NCBI RefSeq assembly: GCF_003002955.1 | Contig: NZ_PVTJ01000010.1 | Span: forward strand, 1-64,000 | DNA: 64,000 nucleotides | Reading direction: 5' to 3' | Source of the DNA: Glycomyces artemisiae | GTDB taxonomy: Bacteria > Actinomycetota > Actinomycetes > Mycobacteriales > Micromonosporaceae | Shown here: in pieces, positions 53,248-62,255 of the stretch | How positions within the stretch are numbered: the stretch's first letter is position 1 | Layout of the letters: the number at the start of each line of letters is the position of its first letter | Position numbers and translations under genes: made by a program | The notes under the pieces: generated by a model | Databases searched by the model: none | Seen by the model: the letters and a program-made list of their open reading frames with translations, nothing else | Told to the model about the DNA's origin: nothing

Positions 53248-54083
53248 GCCGCATCGGCGTCAACACCTGGGTCTGGGCCTCGCCGCTCGACGACGAGGCC
53301 CTGGCCCGGCTCGCGCCGCGGATCCGCGACTGGGGGTTCGACGCGATCGAGCTGCCGGTGGAGTCCATAGGGGACTGGGAACCCGCGAAGGCCGCCGAGC
53401 TGCTCGCGGAACTCGGCCTCGACGCCACGGTGGTCCTCGTCATGGGCCCGGGACGCGAGCTCCTCGACGCCCCGGAGGAAACCGTCGCCGCGACGCAGGA
53501 GTACCTGCGCGGCGTCGTGGACGCCGCCGCCGCGGTCGGGTCGCCGGTGATCGCCGGGCCCGCGTACGCGTCGGTCGGCCGGACCTGGCGCATCGGCGAC
53601 CGCGCGGCGGCCTATGCACAGCTGCGGGCGAACCTCCGGCCCGTCGCCGAGTACGCCGCCGCGCGGGGGATCACCGTCGCGGTGGAGCCGCTGAACCGCT
53701 ACGAGACCAGCGTCGTGAACACTGTGGACCAGGCACTCGAAGCGCTCGACGGCCTGCCCGGGACCGGGCTCGCCCTGGACGTCTACCACATGAACATCGA
53801 GGAGACCGACATCCCCGCGGCGATCGCAAGGGCCGCAGGGAGGATCGCGCACGTGCAGGTCTCGGCGAACGACCGGGGCGCGCCGGGCCGCGACCACCTC
53901 GACTGGCCCGCGATCACGGCGGCGCTCGACGGTGCCGGATATCGCGGACCGCTTGTCATCGAGTCGTTCACGGCGCACAATGCGACCATCGCCACCGCCG
54001 CGTCGATCTGGCGGCCCCTGGCGCCGACCCAGGACGCCATCGCCGTCGACGGCCTGACCTACCTGAGGAGTCTGCATGCCTAG
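53244..54083 (+). CDS. sugar phosphate isomerase/epimerase 1 (TIM barrel)
   Basis: The 279-residue protein is an AP-endonuclease-2-like xylose-isomerase barrel with [10 protein letters not shown] at the N-terminus, catalytic Glu in [18 protein letters not shown], metal-site segments [10 protein letters not shown] and [16 protein letters not shown], and a final Glu in VIESF. The family start fits TTG 53244, overlapping the previous stop; an in-frame GTG at 53232 is an alternative. It resembles D-tagatose 3-epimerase/hydroxypyruvate isomerase-type enzymes. Substrate unknown. Confidence 0.87.
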   Translation: MSRIGVNTWVWASPLDDEALARLAPRIRDWGFDAIELPVESIGDWEPAKAAELLAELGLDATVVLVMGPGRELLDAPEETVAATQEYLRGVVDAAAAVGSPVIAGPAYASVGRTWRIGDRAAAYAQLRANLRPVAEYAAARGITVAVEPLNRYETSVVNTVDQALEALDGLPGTGLALDVYHMNIEETDIPAAIARAAGRIAHVQVSANDRGAPGRDHLDWPAITAALDGAGYRGPLVIESFTAHNATIATAASIWRPLAPTQDAIAVDGLTYLRSLHA

Positions 54084-55077
54084 ACCGATCACGCTGTTCA
54101 CCGGCCAGTGGGCGGACCTGCCGTTCGAAGAGGTGTGCCGCCTCGCGGCCTCGTGGGGCTACGACGGGCTCGAAGTGGCCTGCTGGGGCGACCACCTCGA
54201 CGTGGTGCGCGCCGCCGAGGACGACGACTACGTCGCCGACCGCAGGGCCATTCTCGAATCGCACGGCCTGGGCCTGTGGGCCGTCTCGAACCATCTCGTG
54301 GGCCAAGCGGTCTGCGACGACCCGATCGACGACCGCCACAAGGCGATCGTGCCCTCCCGCGTGTGGGGCGACGGCGACCCCGAAGGGGTCCGGCAGCGCG
54401 CCGCCGAGGAGATGAAGGCGACGGCGCGGGCCGCCGCGAAGCTCGGCGTGGACACCGTCATCGGCTTCACCGGCTCGGCCGTGTGGAAGTACGTGGCGAT
54501 GTTCCCGCCCGTGTCGGAGGCGGTGATCGAGGCGGGATACGACGACTTCGCGGCCCGCTGGAACCCGATCCTCGACGTGTTCGACGAGGCGGGCGTGCGG
54601 TTCGCGCACGAGGTGCACCCCTCGGAGATCGCCTACGACTACTGGTCGACGCACCGCGCGCTCGAAGCGGTCGGGCACCGGACCGCGTTCGGGCTCAACT
54701 GGGACCCGAGCCACATGGTGTGGCAGGACATCGACCCGGCCGCGTTCCTGTGGGACTTCCGGGACCGGATCTACCACGTGGACTGCAAGGACGCGCGCAA
54801 GCGCTTCGACGGCCGCAACGGCCGCCTCGGCTCGCACCTGCCGTGGGGCGACCCGCGGCGCGGCTGGGACTTCGTCTCGACCGGCCACGGCGACGTGCCG
54901 TGGGAGGACTGCTTCCGCGTGCTGGGCCGCATCGGCTACTCCGGTCCGATCTCCGTGGAGTGGGAGGACGCCGGGATGGACCGCCTGCGCGGCGCCGCCG
55001 AAGCGGTGGAGTTCGTGCGGAACCTGAACTTCGAGCCCCCGGAGGCGTCCTTCGACTCCGCCTTCGGCTCGGATTAG
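54076..55077 (+). CDS. sugar phosphate isomerase/epimerase 2 (TIM barrel)
   Basis: The 333-residue protein begins [19 protein letters not shown] and has the barrel metal ligands in [34 protein letters not shown] and the final Glu in [11 protein letters not shown]. It overlaps epimerase 1 by eight bases. Having two different isomerases with a Gfo/Idh oxidoreductase is typical of pathways for inositols and rare keto-sugars, by family knowledge; the exact pathway is not determined. Confidence 0.88.
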   Translation: MPRPITLFTGQWADLPFEEVCRLAASWGYDGLEVACWGDHLDVVRAAEDDDYVADRRAILESHGLGLWAVSNHLVGQAVCDDPIDDRHKAIVPSRVWGDGDPEGVRQRAAEEMKATARAAAKLGVDTVIGFTGSAVWKYVAMFPPVSEAVIEAGYDDFAARWNPILDVFDEAGVRFAHEVHPSEIAYDYWSTHRALEAVGHRTAFGLNWDPSHMVWQDIDPAAFLWDFRDRIYHVDCKDARKRFDGRNGRLGSHLPWGDPRRGWDFVSTGHGDVPWEDCFRVLGRIGYSGPISVEWEDAGMDRLRGAAEAVEFVRNLNFEPPEASFDSAFGSD

Positions 55078-55117
55078 ACCTCCGGGCCCGACCGCACCTT
55101 CGGGACCGCACAGGTGA

Positions 55118-55151
55118 CCGCGGGCCGCCCTCCTCCCAGGGCGGCCCGCGG
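55118..55151. terminator. terminator at the end of the sugar operon
   Basis: CCGCGGGCCGCCC (55118-55130) pairs perfectly with 55139-55151 around an eight-base loop. It lies between convergent genes, 40 bases past the isomerase stop and 10 bases before the membrane-protein stop. Confidence 0.85.
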
Positions 55152-55161
55152 CGGTTTCCTC

Positions 55162-56520
55162 TCAGGCGAACGAGAACAGGGGCGGGAAGAGCAGGACCAC
55201 GACGGCCGCCCACGCCGCGTAGACGGGCATGTAGTTCGTCTGCCAGTCTTCGAGCTGCGCGAACCGCTTGCGGCGCCTGATGATCGAGACATAGAGCCAT
55301 GCGGTCCACGCGAGGTTCGCGAAGAGCACGAGGTTCTCGCCGAGCGCGGCGCTCTTGTTCGGCGTGAACCCCCATTCGGTGATGCGGCCGAGGATCGCGA
55401 CGAGCACGAGGACGTCGATGAGCAGGGCGCTCACGACGAGCGCGAGCTGCATCCAGTCGAACACCCCGGGCTTCGCCTCGGCGTCGCGCGCCGAGATGGA
55501 GTAGAGCACCAGGCCGAGGACGACCGCCAGGAGCAGGTCGAACAGGATGAGCATGTCGCGTTCGACGTCGATCGCATTGGTGGTCACGCCGATCGCGACG
55601 AGCACCGCGACGAGCGTGACGGCGAACAGCGGCGTGAACACGCGGGTGAGCACCGGGGCCATGTTCTCGATGACCGACTGCTTGGCCTCGACCAGCCACG
55701 CGGCCACCACGACCGCGGCGGCGAGCCCGCACGGCACGAGCCATTCGGAGACGAACACCTCGGCGTCGACGCCGATCGCGCCGAACACGCCTGCGGTGAA
55801 CCCGGTGAGCACCCCGCCGCCGAGTCCGATGAGGACCAGGTAGATGAACCACTCGCCGGAGAACCGGATGAAGTCCATGCGCCTGCGCCCCGACCGCCAT
55901 TCGCCGCCCGCGTAGGCGATGCCGACGACGAACCACAGCATGAGCGGCAGGTGGATCGCGCTGAGCACCACCGACTGCGAGTCGGCGTCGAGCGGGTAGG
56001 CGTTGTTGGCGACCGCGCCGACGGCGAACAGGACCGCCACCGCCGCGATCGAACCCGTGCCGAGCCTGCGGCGCCACGCGAAGTAGACCGCGAGCGGCGC
56101 GAGCACGAGCAGGCCCATGTTGCGGGCGTAGAAGTCCCCGGAGTCGTCGAATCCGAGTCCGAACAGCGCGGGGGCCTTGATCGCGACCACTCCCAATGCG
56201 GCGCACACGATCATGACGAGCAGGCCGCGGCGCCGCTCCGCGTCGGCGGCGGCGTCCCGGTCGGGGTCGAGCACGAGCTGCTTCCACAGCCGGTCGGAGT
56301 GCTCGCGGGCGAACTCGCGGGACAGCTCGTCCATGCGGCCCATGCGCTTGACGGCGATGAGGAACGCCTCGTCGGGCTTGAGGCCCGCCGCGGTCAGGTC
56401 GCCGACCCGCTCGCGCAGGTGGTCCTCCAGCTCGTCCACGTCGGCTTCGCTGATCGCCTTGCGGCGCAGCATATAAGCGCGCCACTCGGTCACCTGCGCC
56501 TCGATGTCGGTGTCGGTCAT
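55162..56520 (-). CDS. permease-prefix-domain membrane protein
   Basis: The 452-residue protein has a cytosolic N-terminal permease prefix domain (MTDTDIEAQVTEWRAYMLRR and DELEDHLRERVGDLTAAGL), a second acidic/basic linker to about residue 90, and about ten transmembrane helices. GGAGG precedes ATG 56520, two bases after the PadR gene's TGA. PadR-prefix-protein pairs are common; the prefix domain occurs on macrolide-type ABC permeases, but no transporter module follows. Function unknown. Confidence 0.78.
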   Translation of the reverse strand: MTDTDIEAQVTEWRAYMLRRKAISEADVDELEDHLRERVGDLTAAGLKPDEAFLIAVKRMGRMDELSREFAREHSDRLWKQLVLDPDRDAAADAERRRGLLVMIVCAALGVVAIKAPALFGLGFDDSGDFYARNMGLLVLAPLAVYFAWRRRLGTGSIAAVAVLFAVGAVANNAYPLDADSQSVVLSAIHLPLMLWFVVGIAYAGGEWRSGRRRMDFIRFSGEWFIYLVLIGLGGGVLTGFTAGVFGAIGVDAEVFVSEWLVPCGLAAAVVVAAWLVEAKQSVIENMAPVLTRVFTPLFAVTLVAVLVAIGVTTNAIDVERDMLILFDLLLAVVLGLVLYSISARDAEAKPGVFDWMQLALVVSALLIDVLVLVAILGRITEWGFTPNKSAALGENLVLFANLAWTAWLYVSIIRRRKRFAQLEDWQTNYMPVYAAWAAVVVLLFPPLFSFA

Positions 56521-56521
56521 G

Positions 56522-56890
56522 TCAGGCCTCCATCGCCCTGGGCGCGGCCGGTCCGAGGGTGCGGGTGGTCTCCCAGATGTCCTGGAGCGCATCGGTGACG
56601 GCCGCCCACTGGCGCCGCTGCTCGGCGAGCTCCCGGCGCCCGTCCTCGGTGATGGCGTAGTACTTGCGGCGCCGCCCGCCTTCGGGCGTGCGCCAGGTGG
56701 ACTCGACGTGTCCGAGCCGTTCGAGCCGGTGCAGCAGCGGGTAGAGCAGGCCCTCGGTCCACTCCAGCCGCCCGCCGGACCGCTCGGCGATCTCCTTGAG
56801 GATCGCGTAGCCGTAGCTCTCCTCCTCGGCGAGGATGCCGAGCACGAGCGGGGTGGCCGAGGCCGCCACGAGGTCTTTCGCGATGTGCAT
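56522..56890 (-). CDS. PadR-family regulator
   Basis: The 122-residue protein has the PadR winged helix: LVLGILAEEESYGYAILKEIAERSG and EGLLYPLLHRLERLGHVESTWR with the wing RRRKYYAITEDGRREL. AAGGAGG lies nine bases ahead of ATG 56890. It is co-transcribed with the downstream membrane protein and probably represses both in response to an unknown ligand, via the sites upstream. Confidence 0.93.
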   Translation of the reverse strand: MHIAKDLVAASATPLVLGILAEEESYGYAILKEIAERSGGRLEWTEGLLYPLLHRLERLGHVESTWRTPEGGRRRKYYAITEDGRRELAEQRRQWAAVTDALQDIWETTRTLGPAAPRAMEA

Positions 56891-56911
56891 GAGGGGGCGC
56901 CTCCTTCGTAC

Positions 56912-56956
56912 CTAGAACTTCTATGCCTTGCTGTTCTATGCATCGTAGATCTAGGG
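56912..56956 (-). promoter_or_regulatory. candidate PadR operator
   Basis: Two direct TTCTATGC copies (56919-56926, 56934-56941) lie inside CTAGA...TCTAG flanks (56912-56916 and 56950-56954), about 25-50 bases upstream of the padR start. The AT-rich repeats contrast with surrounding GC-rich DNA. Autoregulatory binding is inferred from position. Confidence 0.55.
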
Positions 56957-56972
56957 TTCCGGAAATGTCAAA

Positions 56973-57000
56973 CGGCCCGGCCGGAACCCCGGCCGGGCCG
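56973..57000 (-). terminator. terminator after the alcohol dehydrogenase gene
   Basis: CGGCCCGGCCGG (56973-56984) pairs perfectly with CCGGCCGGGCCG (56989-57000) around AACC, 15 bases past the dehydrogenase stop on the minus strand. Confidence 0.8.
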
Positions 57001-57015
57001 CCCCTGCGCACACGC

Positions 57016-58056
57016 TCAGCCGTTCGGCAGGATCACCGCGCGCCCGTTGATCCGGCCCGCGTGCAGCCGCTCGTACGCCTCTGGCGCCTCGTCCAGGGAG
57101 AACGTCTCCACGTGCACGTCCACGTGGCCGCCGCGCGCCAGGTCGAGCACCTCGATCAGCTCGTCGCGCGTGCCCCAGTACGGCGCCTTCGCCGACACCT
57201 CGAACGGCAGCGCCCCGAACCCGACCGGCAGCGTGCCGCCGCCGATCCCCACGATCGTCACGTCCGACTCAACGGCCGCGCACGCGCCCGCGGTCGCCAC
57301 GGTCGGGCCCACGCCCACGAAGTCGAACACCGCCTGCGCGCCGACCCCGCCGGTCAGCTCCTTCACCTTGCCCGCTGCCTCCTCGTTCGACAGGAACGCC
57401 TCGTGCGCACCGACTTTCCGCGCCAGCTCCAGCTTGTCCTCCGAGACGTCGAGCGCCACGACCCGCGCGGCCGAGACCGCCCGCAGCACCTGCACCGCGA
57501 CGTGCCCGAGCCCGCCGGTGCCGATGACGACCGCCGTCGAACCCGGCGTCAGCTTCGGCAGCGACCGCTTGATCGCGTGGTACGGGGTGAGCCCCGCGTC
57601 GGTGAGCGGCACGGTCTGCACCGGGTCGAGGTCCCCGAGCGGGACGAGGTGCCGGGCGTCGTCGACGATCAGGTACTCGGCGATCGCGCCGGGCGAACCG
57701 AGACCCGGCGGGTTGATGCCCAGCTCCTGGGCGCGCTGGCAGTAGTTCTCCTCGCCCGCGGCGCACTTGATGCACCGCCCGCAGCCCCACGGGCCGTACA
57801 CGGCGACGGACTCGCCGACCTCGACGCCCGTGACGCCGTCGCCGAGCGCCTCGACGGTGCCCGCGCCCTCGTGGCCGAGCGTGAGCGGCAGCGCGTACGG
57901 GAAGCCCTCGGCGGGCCACTCCATGACGGCGATGTCGGAATGGCACACCCCGGCGGCGGTGACCTTGAGGAGGACCTCGCCTGGTCCCGGCTCGGGCGTG
58001 GGGATCTCGACGACCTCGGGGGCCGCGCCGATCTCGCGGTATTGCAGGGCTTTCAT
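57016..58056 (-). CDS. zinc-dependent alcohol dehydrogenase
   Basis: The 346-residue medium-chain dehydrogenase has catalytic zinc ligands in AAGVCHSDI and GHEGAGTVEALG, the structural CGRCIKCAAGEENYC site and the NAD loop VIGTGGLGHVAVQVL. This is the AdhP-like class acting on primary alcohols or aldehydes with NAD. GGAGG lies five bases before ATG 58056. It stands alone between PadR and a kinase gene; the physiological substrate is not given by the context. Confidence 0.93.
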   Translation of the reverse strand: MKALQYREIGAAPEVVEIPTPEPGPGEVLLKVTAAGVCHSDIAVMEWPAEGFPYALPLTLGHEGAGTVEALGDGVTGVEVGESVAVYGPWGCGRCIKCAAGEENYCQRAQELGINPPGLGSPGAIAEYLIVDDARHLVPLGDLDPVQTVPLTDAGLTPYHAIKRSLPKLTPGSTAVVIGTGGLGHVAVQVLRAVSAARVVALDVSEDKLELARKVGAHEAFLSNEEAAGKVKELTGGVGAQAVFDFVGVGPTVATAGACAAVESDVTIVGIGGGTLPVGFGALPFEVSAKAPYWGTRDELIEVLDLARGGHVDVHVETFSLDEAPEAYERLHAGRINGRAVILPNG

Positions 58057-58201
58057 GTCGCCTCCGTGCGGTTTCGCCAGGCCCGCGACTCCGCGGTCCG
58101 CAGGGCCTCTGACCCGGTCACCGTAACCCCGATCACCGTGGCCGCGTCCGGTTTTGAGCAGCCTCTGCGGGGCCGCGGAGCCCGTGGGCTAGGTTCGGCG
58201 C

Positions 58202-58864
58202 GTGGACTTCGCGAACGACCCCCAGGCGCTGCTGGAGCGCGTCAAGGCCCTGGACGCGGGCGGCCGGGTGCTCATCGGCATCGCCGGATGCCCCGGCGCG
58301 GGCAAGACGACCCTCGCCGAGTGGCTGGCGCGCACGCTCGACGCGGGCGGCACGCGCGCGGTGCAGGTGCCCATGGACGGCTTCCACCTGGCGAACGCCG
58401 AGCTGGTGCGGCTGGGGCGGCGCGGGCGCAAGGGCGCGATCGACACGTTCGACGGCGGCGGCTACCGCTCGCTCCTGGAGCGGATCGCCGTCGAGCGCGG
58501 CACCGTGTACGCGCCGGAGTTCGACCGCACGGTGGGGGAGCCCGTGGCCGGGTCGATCGCGGTCCCGCCCGAGGCCGCGGTGGTCGTGACCGAGGGGAAC
58601 TACCTGCTCGACGAGTCGGGCCCGTGGCCCGCGGTGCGCGCCGCGCTCACCGAGGTCTGGTACTGCGAGACCCCCGAGCCGCTGCGCCTGGAGCGCCTCA
58701 TCGCCCGCCACGAGCGCTTCGGCAAGACCCCCGAGCGGGCCCGGTCCTGGGTCGCCGAGGTCGACGAGCGCAACGCCGAGCGGATCCGCCTCGTCCGCGA
58801 CCGCGCCGACCTGCTGGTCGATTTCGAGGCGCTCGCGATAGGCAGAGGTTCGAGCCGTCCCTAA
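58202..58864 (+). CDS. P-loop nucleoside/sugar kinase
   Basis: The 220-residue protein has the P-loop GCPGAGKTTLAEWL near residue 30, PMDGFHLANAEL and IDTFDGGGYRSLL, a PRK/uridine-kinase-like layout with lid region PEFDRTVGEPVAGS and EGNYLLDE. It resembles nucleoside triphosphate hydrolase/uridine-kinase-like and fructose-type kinases of actinomycetes. The start is GTG 58202. Substrate uncertain (pantothenate- and uridine-kinase folds both possible). Confidence 0.82.
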   Translation: MDFANDPQALLERVKALDAGGRVLIGIAGCPGAGKTTLAEWLARTLDAGGTRAVQVPMDGFHLANAELVRLGRRGRKGAIDTFDGGGYRSLLERIAVERGTVYAPEFDRTVGEPVAGSIAVPPEAAVVVTEGNYLLDESGPWPAVRAALTEVWYCETPEPLRLERLIARHERFGKTPERARSWVAEVDERNAERIRLVRDRADLLVDFEALAIGRGSSRP

Positions 58865-59048
58865 CCCCCACCCACCCGGGGGACCGTAGCGCCAAGACTT
58901 GCCGAGGGGTCCGACAGCAACCGGCCACCGCGGGCGATGTGTCACCCGAACGGGTGCCGGCCGCGCGGCCTCGCAGCGGGGGCACTGTCCCCGCCCGCGC
59001 GGACTCGCGAAGCGAAAGCCGCTGCGCCCGGCGACGTATATTCATCTC

Positions 59049-62000
59049 ATGCCGCCACTCGACGCCTCTACGTTCACGGTCGGGGTGCTGGGGCCGCTCG
59101 CGGTCGGGACCGCAGACGGGCCCGTCGAGGTCGCCGGGGCCCGGCTCCGCGCCCTGCTGACCCGCCTCGCGCAGAGCGCGGGGCGGCCCGTCGCCGCCGA
59201 ATCGCTCGCCGCGGCCGTGTGGCCCGAGGACGGCCCCGCCGACCCCGCCTCCGCGGTCCGATCCCTGGTCGCGCGCCTGCGCCGCCTCCTGCCGCCCGGC
59301 GCCGTCGCGTCCGTCCCCGGCGGGTACCGCCTCGAAGCCGACCCCGAGGCCGTCGACCTGCTCCGCTTCGAACGCCTCGCCGCCGCGGGCCGCCGCGCGC
59401 TCCGGGCCGGGGACCCCGCCGCCCGCGGCCTCCTCGCCGAGGCGCTGGGCCTGTGGCGCGGCCCCGCGCTCGCCGACACCCCCGACGCGCTCAGCGCGAT
59501 CGCCGCGCTCGAAGAGACCCGCCTCGCCGCCGTCGAGGACTGGGCCGAGGCCGAACTCGCCTCCGGCGCGGCCGCAGCCGCGCCGCTCCCCGCGCTCGCC
59601 GAGGCCGCCGCCGCGCACCCCCTCCGGGAACGCCTGCACGCCTTGTACTTCCGCGCCCTCCTCGCCGCGGGCCAAGGCGCCGAGGCGCTCGCCCGCTACG
59701 ACGCGCTGCGCCGCCGCCTCGCCGACGAGCTCGGCGCCGACCCCGGCCCCGACCTCCAGGCCGTCCACATGCGACTCCTCGAACCGGCGCCGCCGAAGCC
59801 CGCCCGCACCCGCGGCAACCTCCGCGCCCCGCTCACCAGCTTCGTCGGCCGCGAACCCGAACGCGCACAGATCGCCGCCGCCCTCGGCAACGCCCGCCTC
59901 GTCACCCTCTGCGGCCCCGGCGGCGTCGGCAAGACCCGCCTCGCCACCTCCGCCGCCGCCTCCACCGCCCCGCCCGGCGGCGCCTGGATCGCCGAACTCG
60001 CGCCCGTCACCGACCCCGAGGGCGTCGCCCGCGCCGCCGCGGAAGCCGTGGGCGCCTTCGACACCGACCCCGCCGAGCGCCGCGCCCCAGCCGCCACCCT
60101 CGAACTCCTCGTCGAGGCCCTCGCGGGCCGGCCCGCGCTCCTCGTGCTCGACAACTGCGAGCACCTCATCGACGCCGCCGCCGACTTCGCCGACCGCCTC
60201 CTAGGCGCCTGCCCCGACCTGCGCATCCTCGCCACCAGCCGCGAACCGCTCGCCATCACCGGCGAGACCGTCTGCCACATCGGCCCCCTCGGCTCCCAAG
60301 CGGCCCAACGGCTCTTCGCCGACCGCGCCGCCGCCGTCCGCCCCGGGTTCACCGTGGACGCATCGAACGCGGCTGACGTCGCGGCCCTCTGCGACCGGCT
60401 CGACCGCCTCCCCCTCGCCATCGAGCTCGCCGCCGCGAAGCTCCGGACCCTCGACCTCCCGCAGGTCGCCGACCGCCTCGGCGACCGCTTCCTGCTCCTC
60501 ACCGGCGGCTCCCGCACCGCCCTCCCGCGCCACCAGACCCTCCGCGCCGTGGTCGCCTGGAGCTGGGACCTCCTCGAACCGTCCGAACGGGACCTCGCCG
60601 AATCCGCCTCCGTCTTCGCCGGGGGCCTGTCCATCGACGCCGCCGAATGGCTCGGCGCCTCCCTCGACACCCTGACCTCCTTGGCGGACAAGTCGATCCT
60701 CCAGTCCACCGGATCGGGCCGCTTCCACATGCTGGAGACCATCCGCGAGTACGGCCAGGAGCGCCTCGCCGAGACCGGCCGCCTCGTCAAGGCCCACGAA
60801 GCGCACGCCGCCTACGCCCTCGAACTCGCCGAGGCCGCCGAGCCGCACCTGCGCGGCCCCGACCAGATCGAGTGGATGCGCCGCCTCGACGCCGAACGCG
60901 GGAACCTCCTGGCCGCCTTCCACTTCGCCGTCGGCGGCGGCGACGCCGACACGGCCGTGCGCCTCGCCGCCGCCATGTGCATCCACTGGCTCTACGCGGG
61001 CGCCCGCCCCGAGGTCACCGGCTGGCTCGACGCGGCGCTGGCCGTCCCCGGCCCCGCCCCCGACGAATCCCGCGTCGTGGTGCAGGGCATGGCCGTGATC
61101 AACCGGATGATGTGCGGCACCTTCCAGACCGACGGCATCATCGAGGAGTTCGACGCCGTCGTCCGCGCCGCCGCGCCCTACCCCGACCACCCGCTGCTCG
61201 TCCTCGCCGAACCCCTGCTGCTCATGTTCATCGACGAGCACGACGGCGGCTTCGCCTGCATCGAGCGGCGCATGGCCCACCCCGACCCGTGGGTCCGCTC
61301 CGTGCTCTGGATGCTGCGCGCGCTCCTGCTCGAAGACCGCGGCGAGATGACCGAGATGCGCGTGGACCTCGGCCGAGCCGCCTCCGGCTTCCGCGACACC
61401 GGCGACCGGTTCGGCCTCTACCACGCGCTCAACTGGCTCGCCCAGATCGGCCTCATGTTCGGCGACCTCGAACCGGCCGTCGCCGCCCTGGAGGAGTCCA
61501 TTGCGCTGCAACGCGAACTGAGCCCGGGCGCCGCCGCGATCCAGACCCGCACCATCCTCGCGAGCGCCCTGATCCGCGAGGGACGCAATGACGAGGCCCG
61601 CGAGGCCCTCGAAGCGGTCATCGCCGAGGCCGAGGCCGACCGGGACCACCCCTCGGCGGGCCGCGAGGCCCTGTTCGCCCACCTGGGACTCGGCGACCTC
61701 GCCCGCCTCGAAGGGCGCCTTGAGGACGCCGAGCGCCACTACACCGTCGCCGACGGGCTGCGCGAGGACCAGTGGGTCATCGTGCCTCCCCAGTGGACTG
61801 CGCTGATGTCGCGGGCCCGGATCTTCACCGCCCTCGCCCGCGACGACCAGGAGGGCGCCCGCCGCCTCCTCGCCGAGTCCTTCGACGCCGCGCACTCGGC
61901 GCTCGACATGCCGGTCCTCGCGAAGGTCGCCATCGCCGCCGGGTCCTTCGCGGCGGCCGGAGGCGACGACGCCGCCGCGGCCGAGCTCCTCGGCGTCGCC

Positions 62001-62219
62001 GACGAGCTCCGCGGCGCCCCCGACCGGTTCGACGTCGACGCCGCGATCCTCGAACGCGCCCTTCGCAAACGCCTCGGCGCCGAGCCCTTCGAGGCGGCGG
62101 CGCGGCACGGCCGCGCCCTCGACCGGGACGCGGCCCTCGCCCGTCTGGAGCGGGCGTGCAAAGCGCGAGAGCCGGACCCGGAGGCCCGGCGCTCGCGCGG
62201 TGCTTCCCAGTTGGATTAG
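59049..62219 (+). CDS. AfsR/SARP-type regulator with NB-ARC and TPR domains
   Basis: The 1056-residue protein has an N-terminal winged helix and BTAD domain (FTVGVLGPLAVG, VRSLVARLRRLLP, LHALYFRALLAAGQGAEALARYDALRRRL), an NB-ARC/LuxR-type ATPase with Walker A GPGGVGKTRLA near residue 300, LLVLDNCEHLID and SREPLAI, then TPR-like repeats to the C-terminus. AfsR proteins activate secondary metabolism and development genes after phosphorylation or ligand binding. It lies beside a DrrAB exporter. No Shine-Dalgarno sequence is seen; TATATT is 59036-59041. Confidence 0.93.
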   Translation: MPPLDASTFTVGVLGPLAVGTADGPVEVAGARLRALLTRLAQSAGRPVAAESLAAAVWPEDGPADPASAVRSLVARLRRLLPPGAVASVPGGYRLEADPEAVDLLRFERLAAAGRRALRAGDPAARGLLAEALGLWRGPALADTPDALSAIAALEETRLAAVEDWAEAELASGAAAAAPLPALAEAAAAHPLRERLHALYFRALLAAGQGAEALARYDALRRRLADELGADPGPDLQAVHMRLLEPAPPKPARTRGNLRAPLTSFVGREPERAQIAAALGNARLVTLCGPGGVGKTRLATSAAASTAPPGGAWIAELAPVTDPEGVARAAAEAVGAFDTDPAERRAPAATLELLVEALAGRPALLVLDNCEHLIDAAADFADRLLGACPDLRILATSREPLAITGETVCHIGPLGSQAAQRLFADRAAAVRPGFTVDASNAADVAALCDRLDRLPLAIELAAAKLRTLDLPQVADRLGDRFLLLTGGSRTALPRHQTLRAVVAWSWDLLEPSERDLAESASVFAGGLSIDAAEWLGASLDTLTSLADKSILQSTGSGRFHMLETIREYGQERLAETGRLVKAHEAHAAYALELAEAAEPHLRGPDQIEWMRRLDAERGNLLAAFHFAVGGGDADTAVRLAAAMCIHWLYAGARPEVTGWLDAALAVPGPAPDESRVVVQGMAVINRMMCGTFQTDGIIEEFDAVVRAAAPYPDHPLLVLAEPLLLMFIDEHDGGFACIERRMAHPDPWVRSVLWMLRALLLEDRGEMTEMRVDLGRAASGFRDTGDRFGLYHALNWLAQIGLMFGDLEPAVAALEESIALQRELSPGAAAIQTRTILASALIREGRNDEAREALEAVIAEAEADRDHPSAGREALFAHLGLGDLARLEGRLEDAERHYTVADGLREDQWVIVPPQWTALMSRARIFTALARDDQEGARRLLAESFDAAHSALDMPVLAKVAIAAGSFAAAGGDDAAAAELLGVADELRGAPDRFDVDAAILERALRKRLGAEPFEAAARHGRALDRDAALARLERACKAREPDPEARRSRGASQLD

Positions 62220-62223
62220 TCCC

Positions 62224-62255
62224 GATCCCTCTGCGCCCCTTGCCAGGCGCAGGGA
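62224..62255. terminator. possible terminator at the end of the AfsR-like gene
   Basis: GATCCCT...GCGCC (62224-62237) can pair with GGCGCAGGGATC (62246-62257) with a two-base CT bulge. It lies between the convergent regulator and ABC-permease genes, partly overlapping the permease stop. Confidence 0.5.

Noticed and set aside
58865-59048. A tRNA or small gene between the kinase and AfsR-like gene.
   Set aside because: No cloverleaf or ribosome-bound frame was seen; only a TATATT box near the regulator start.
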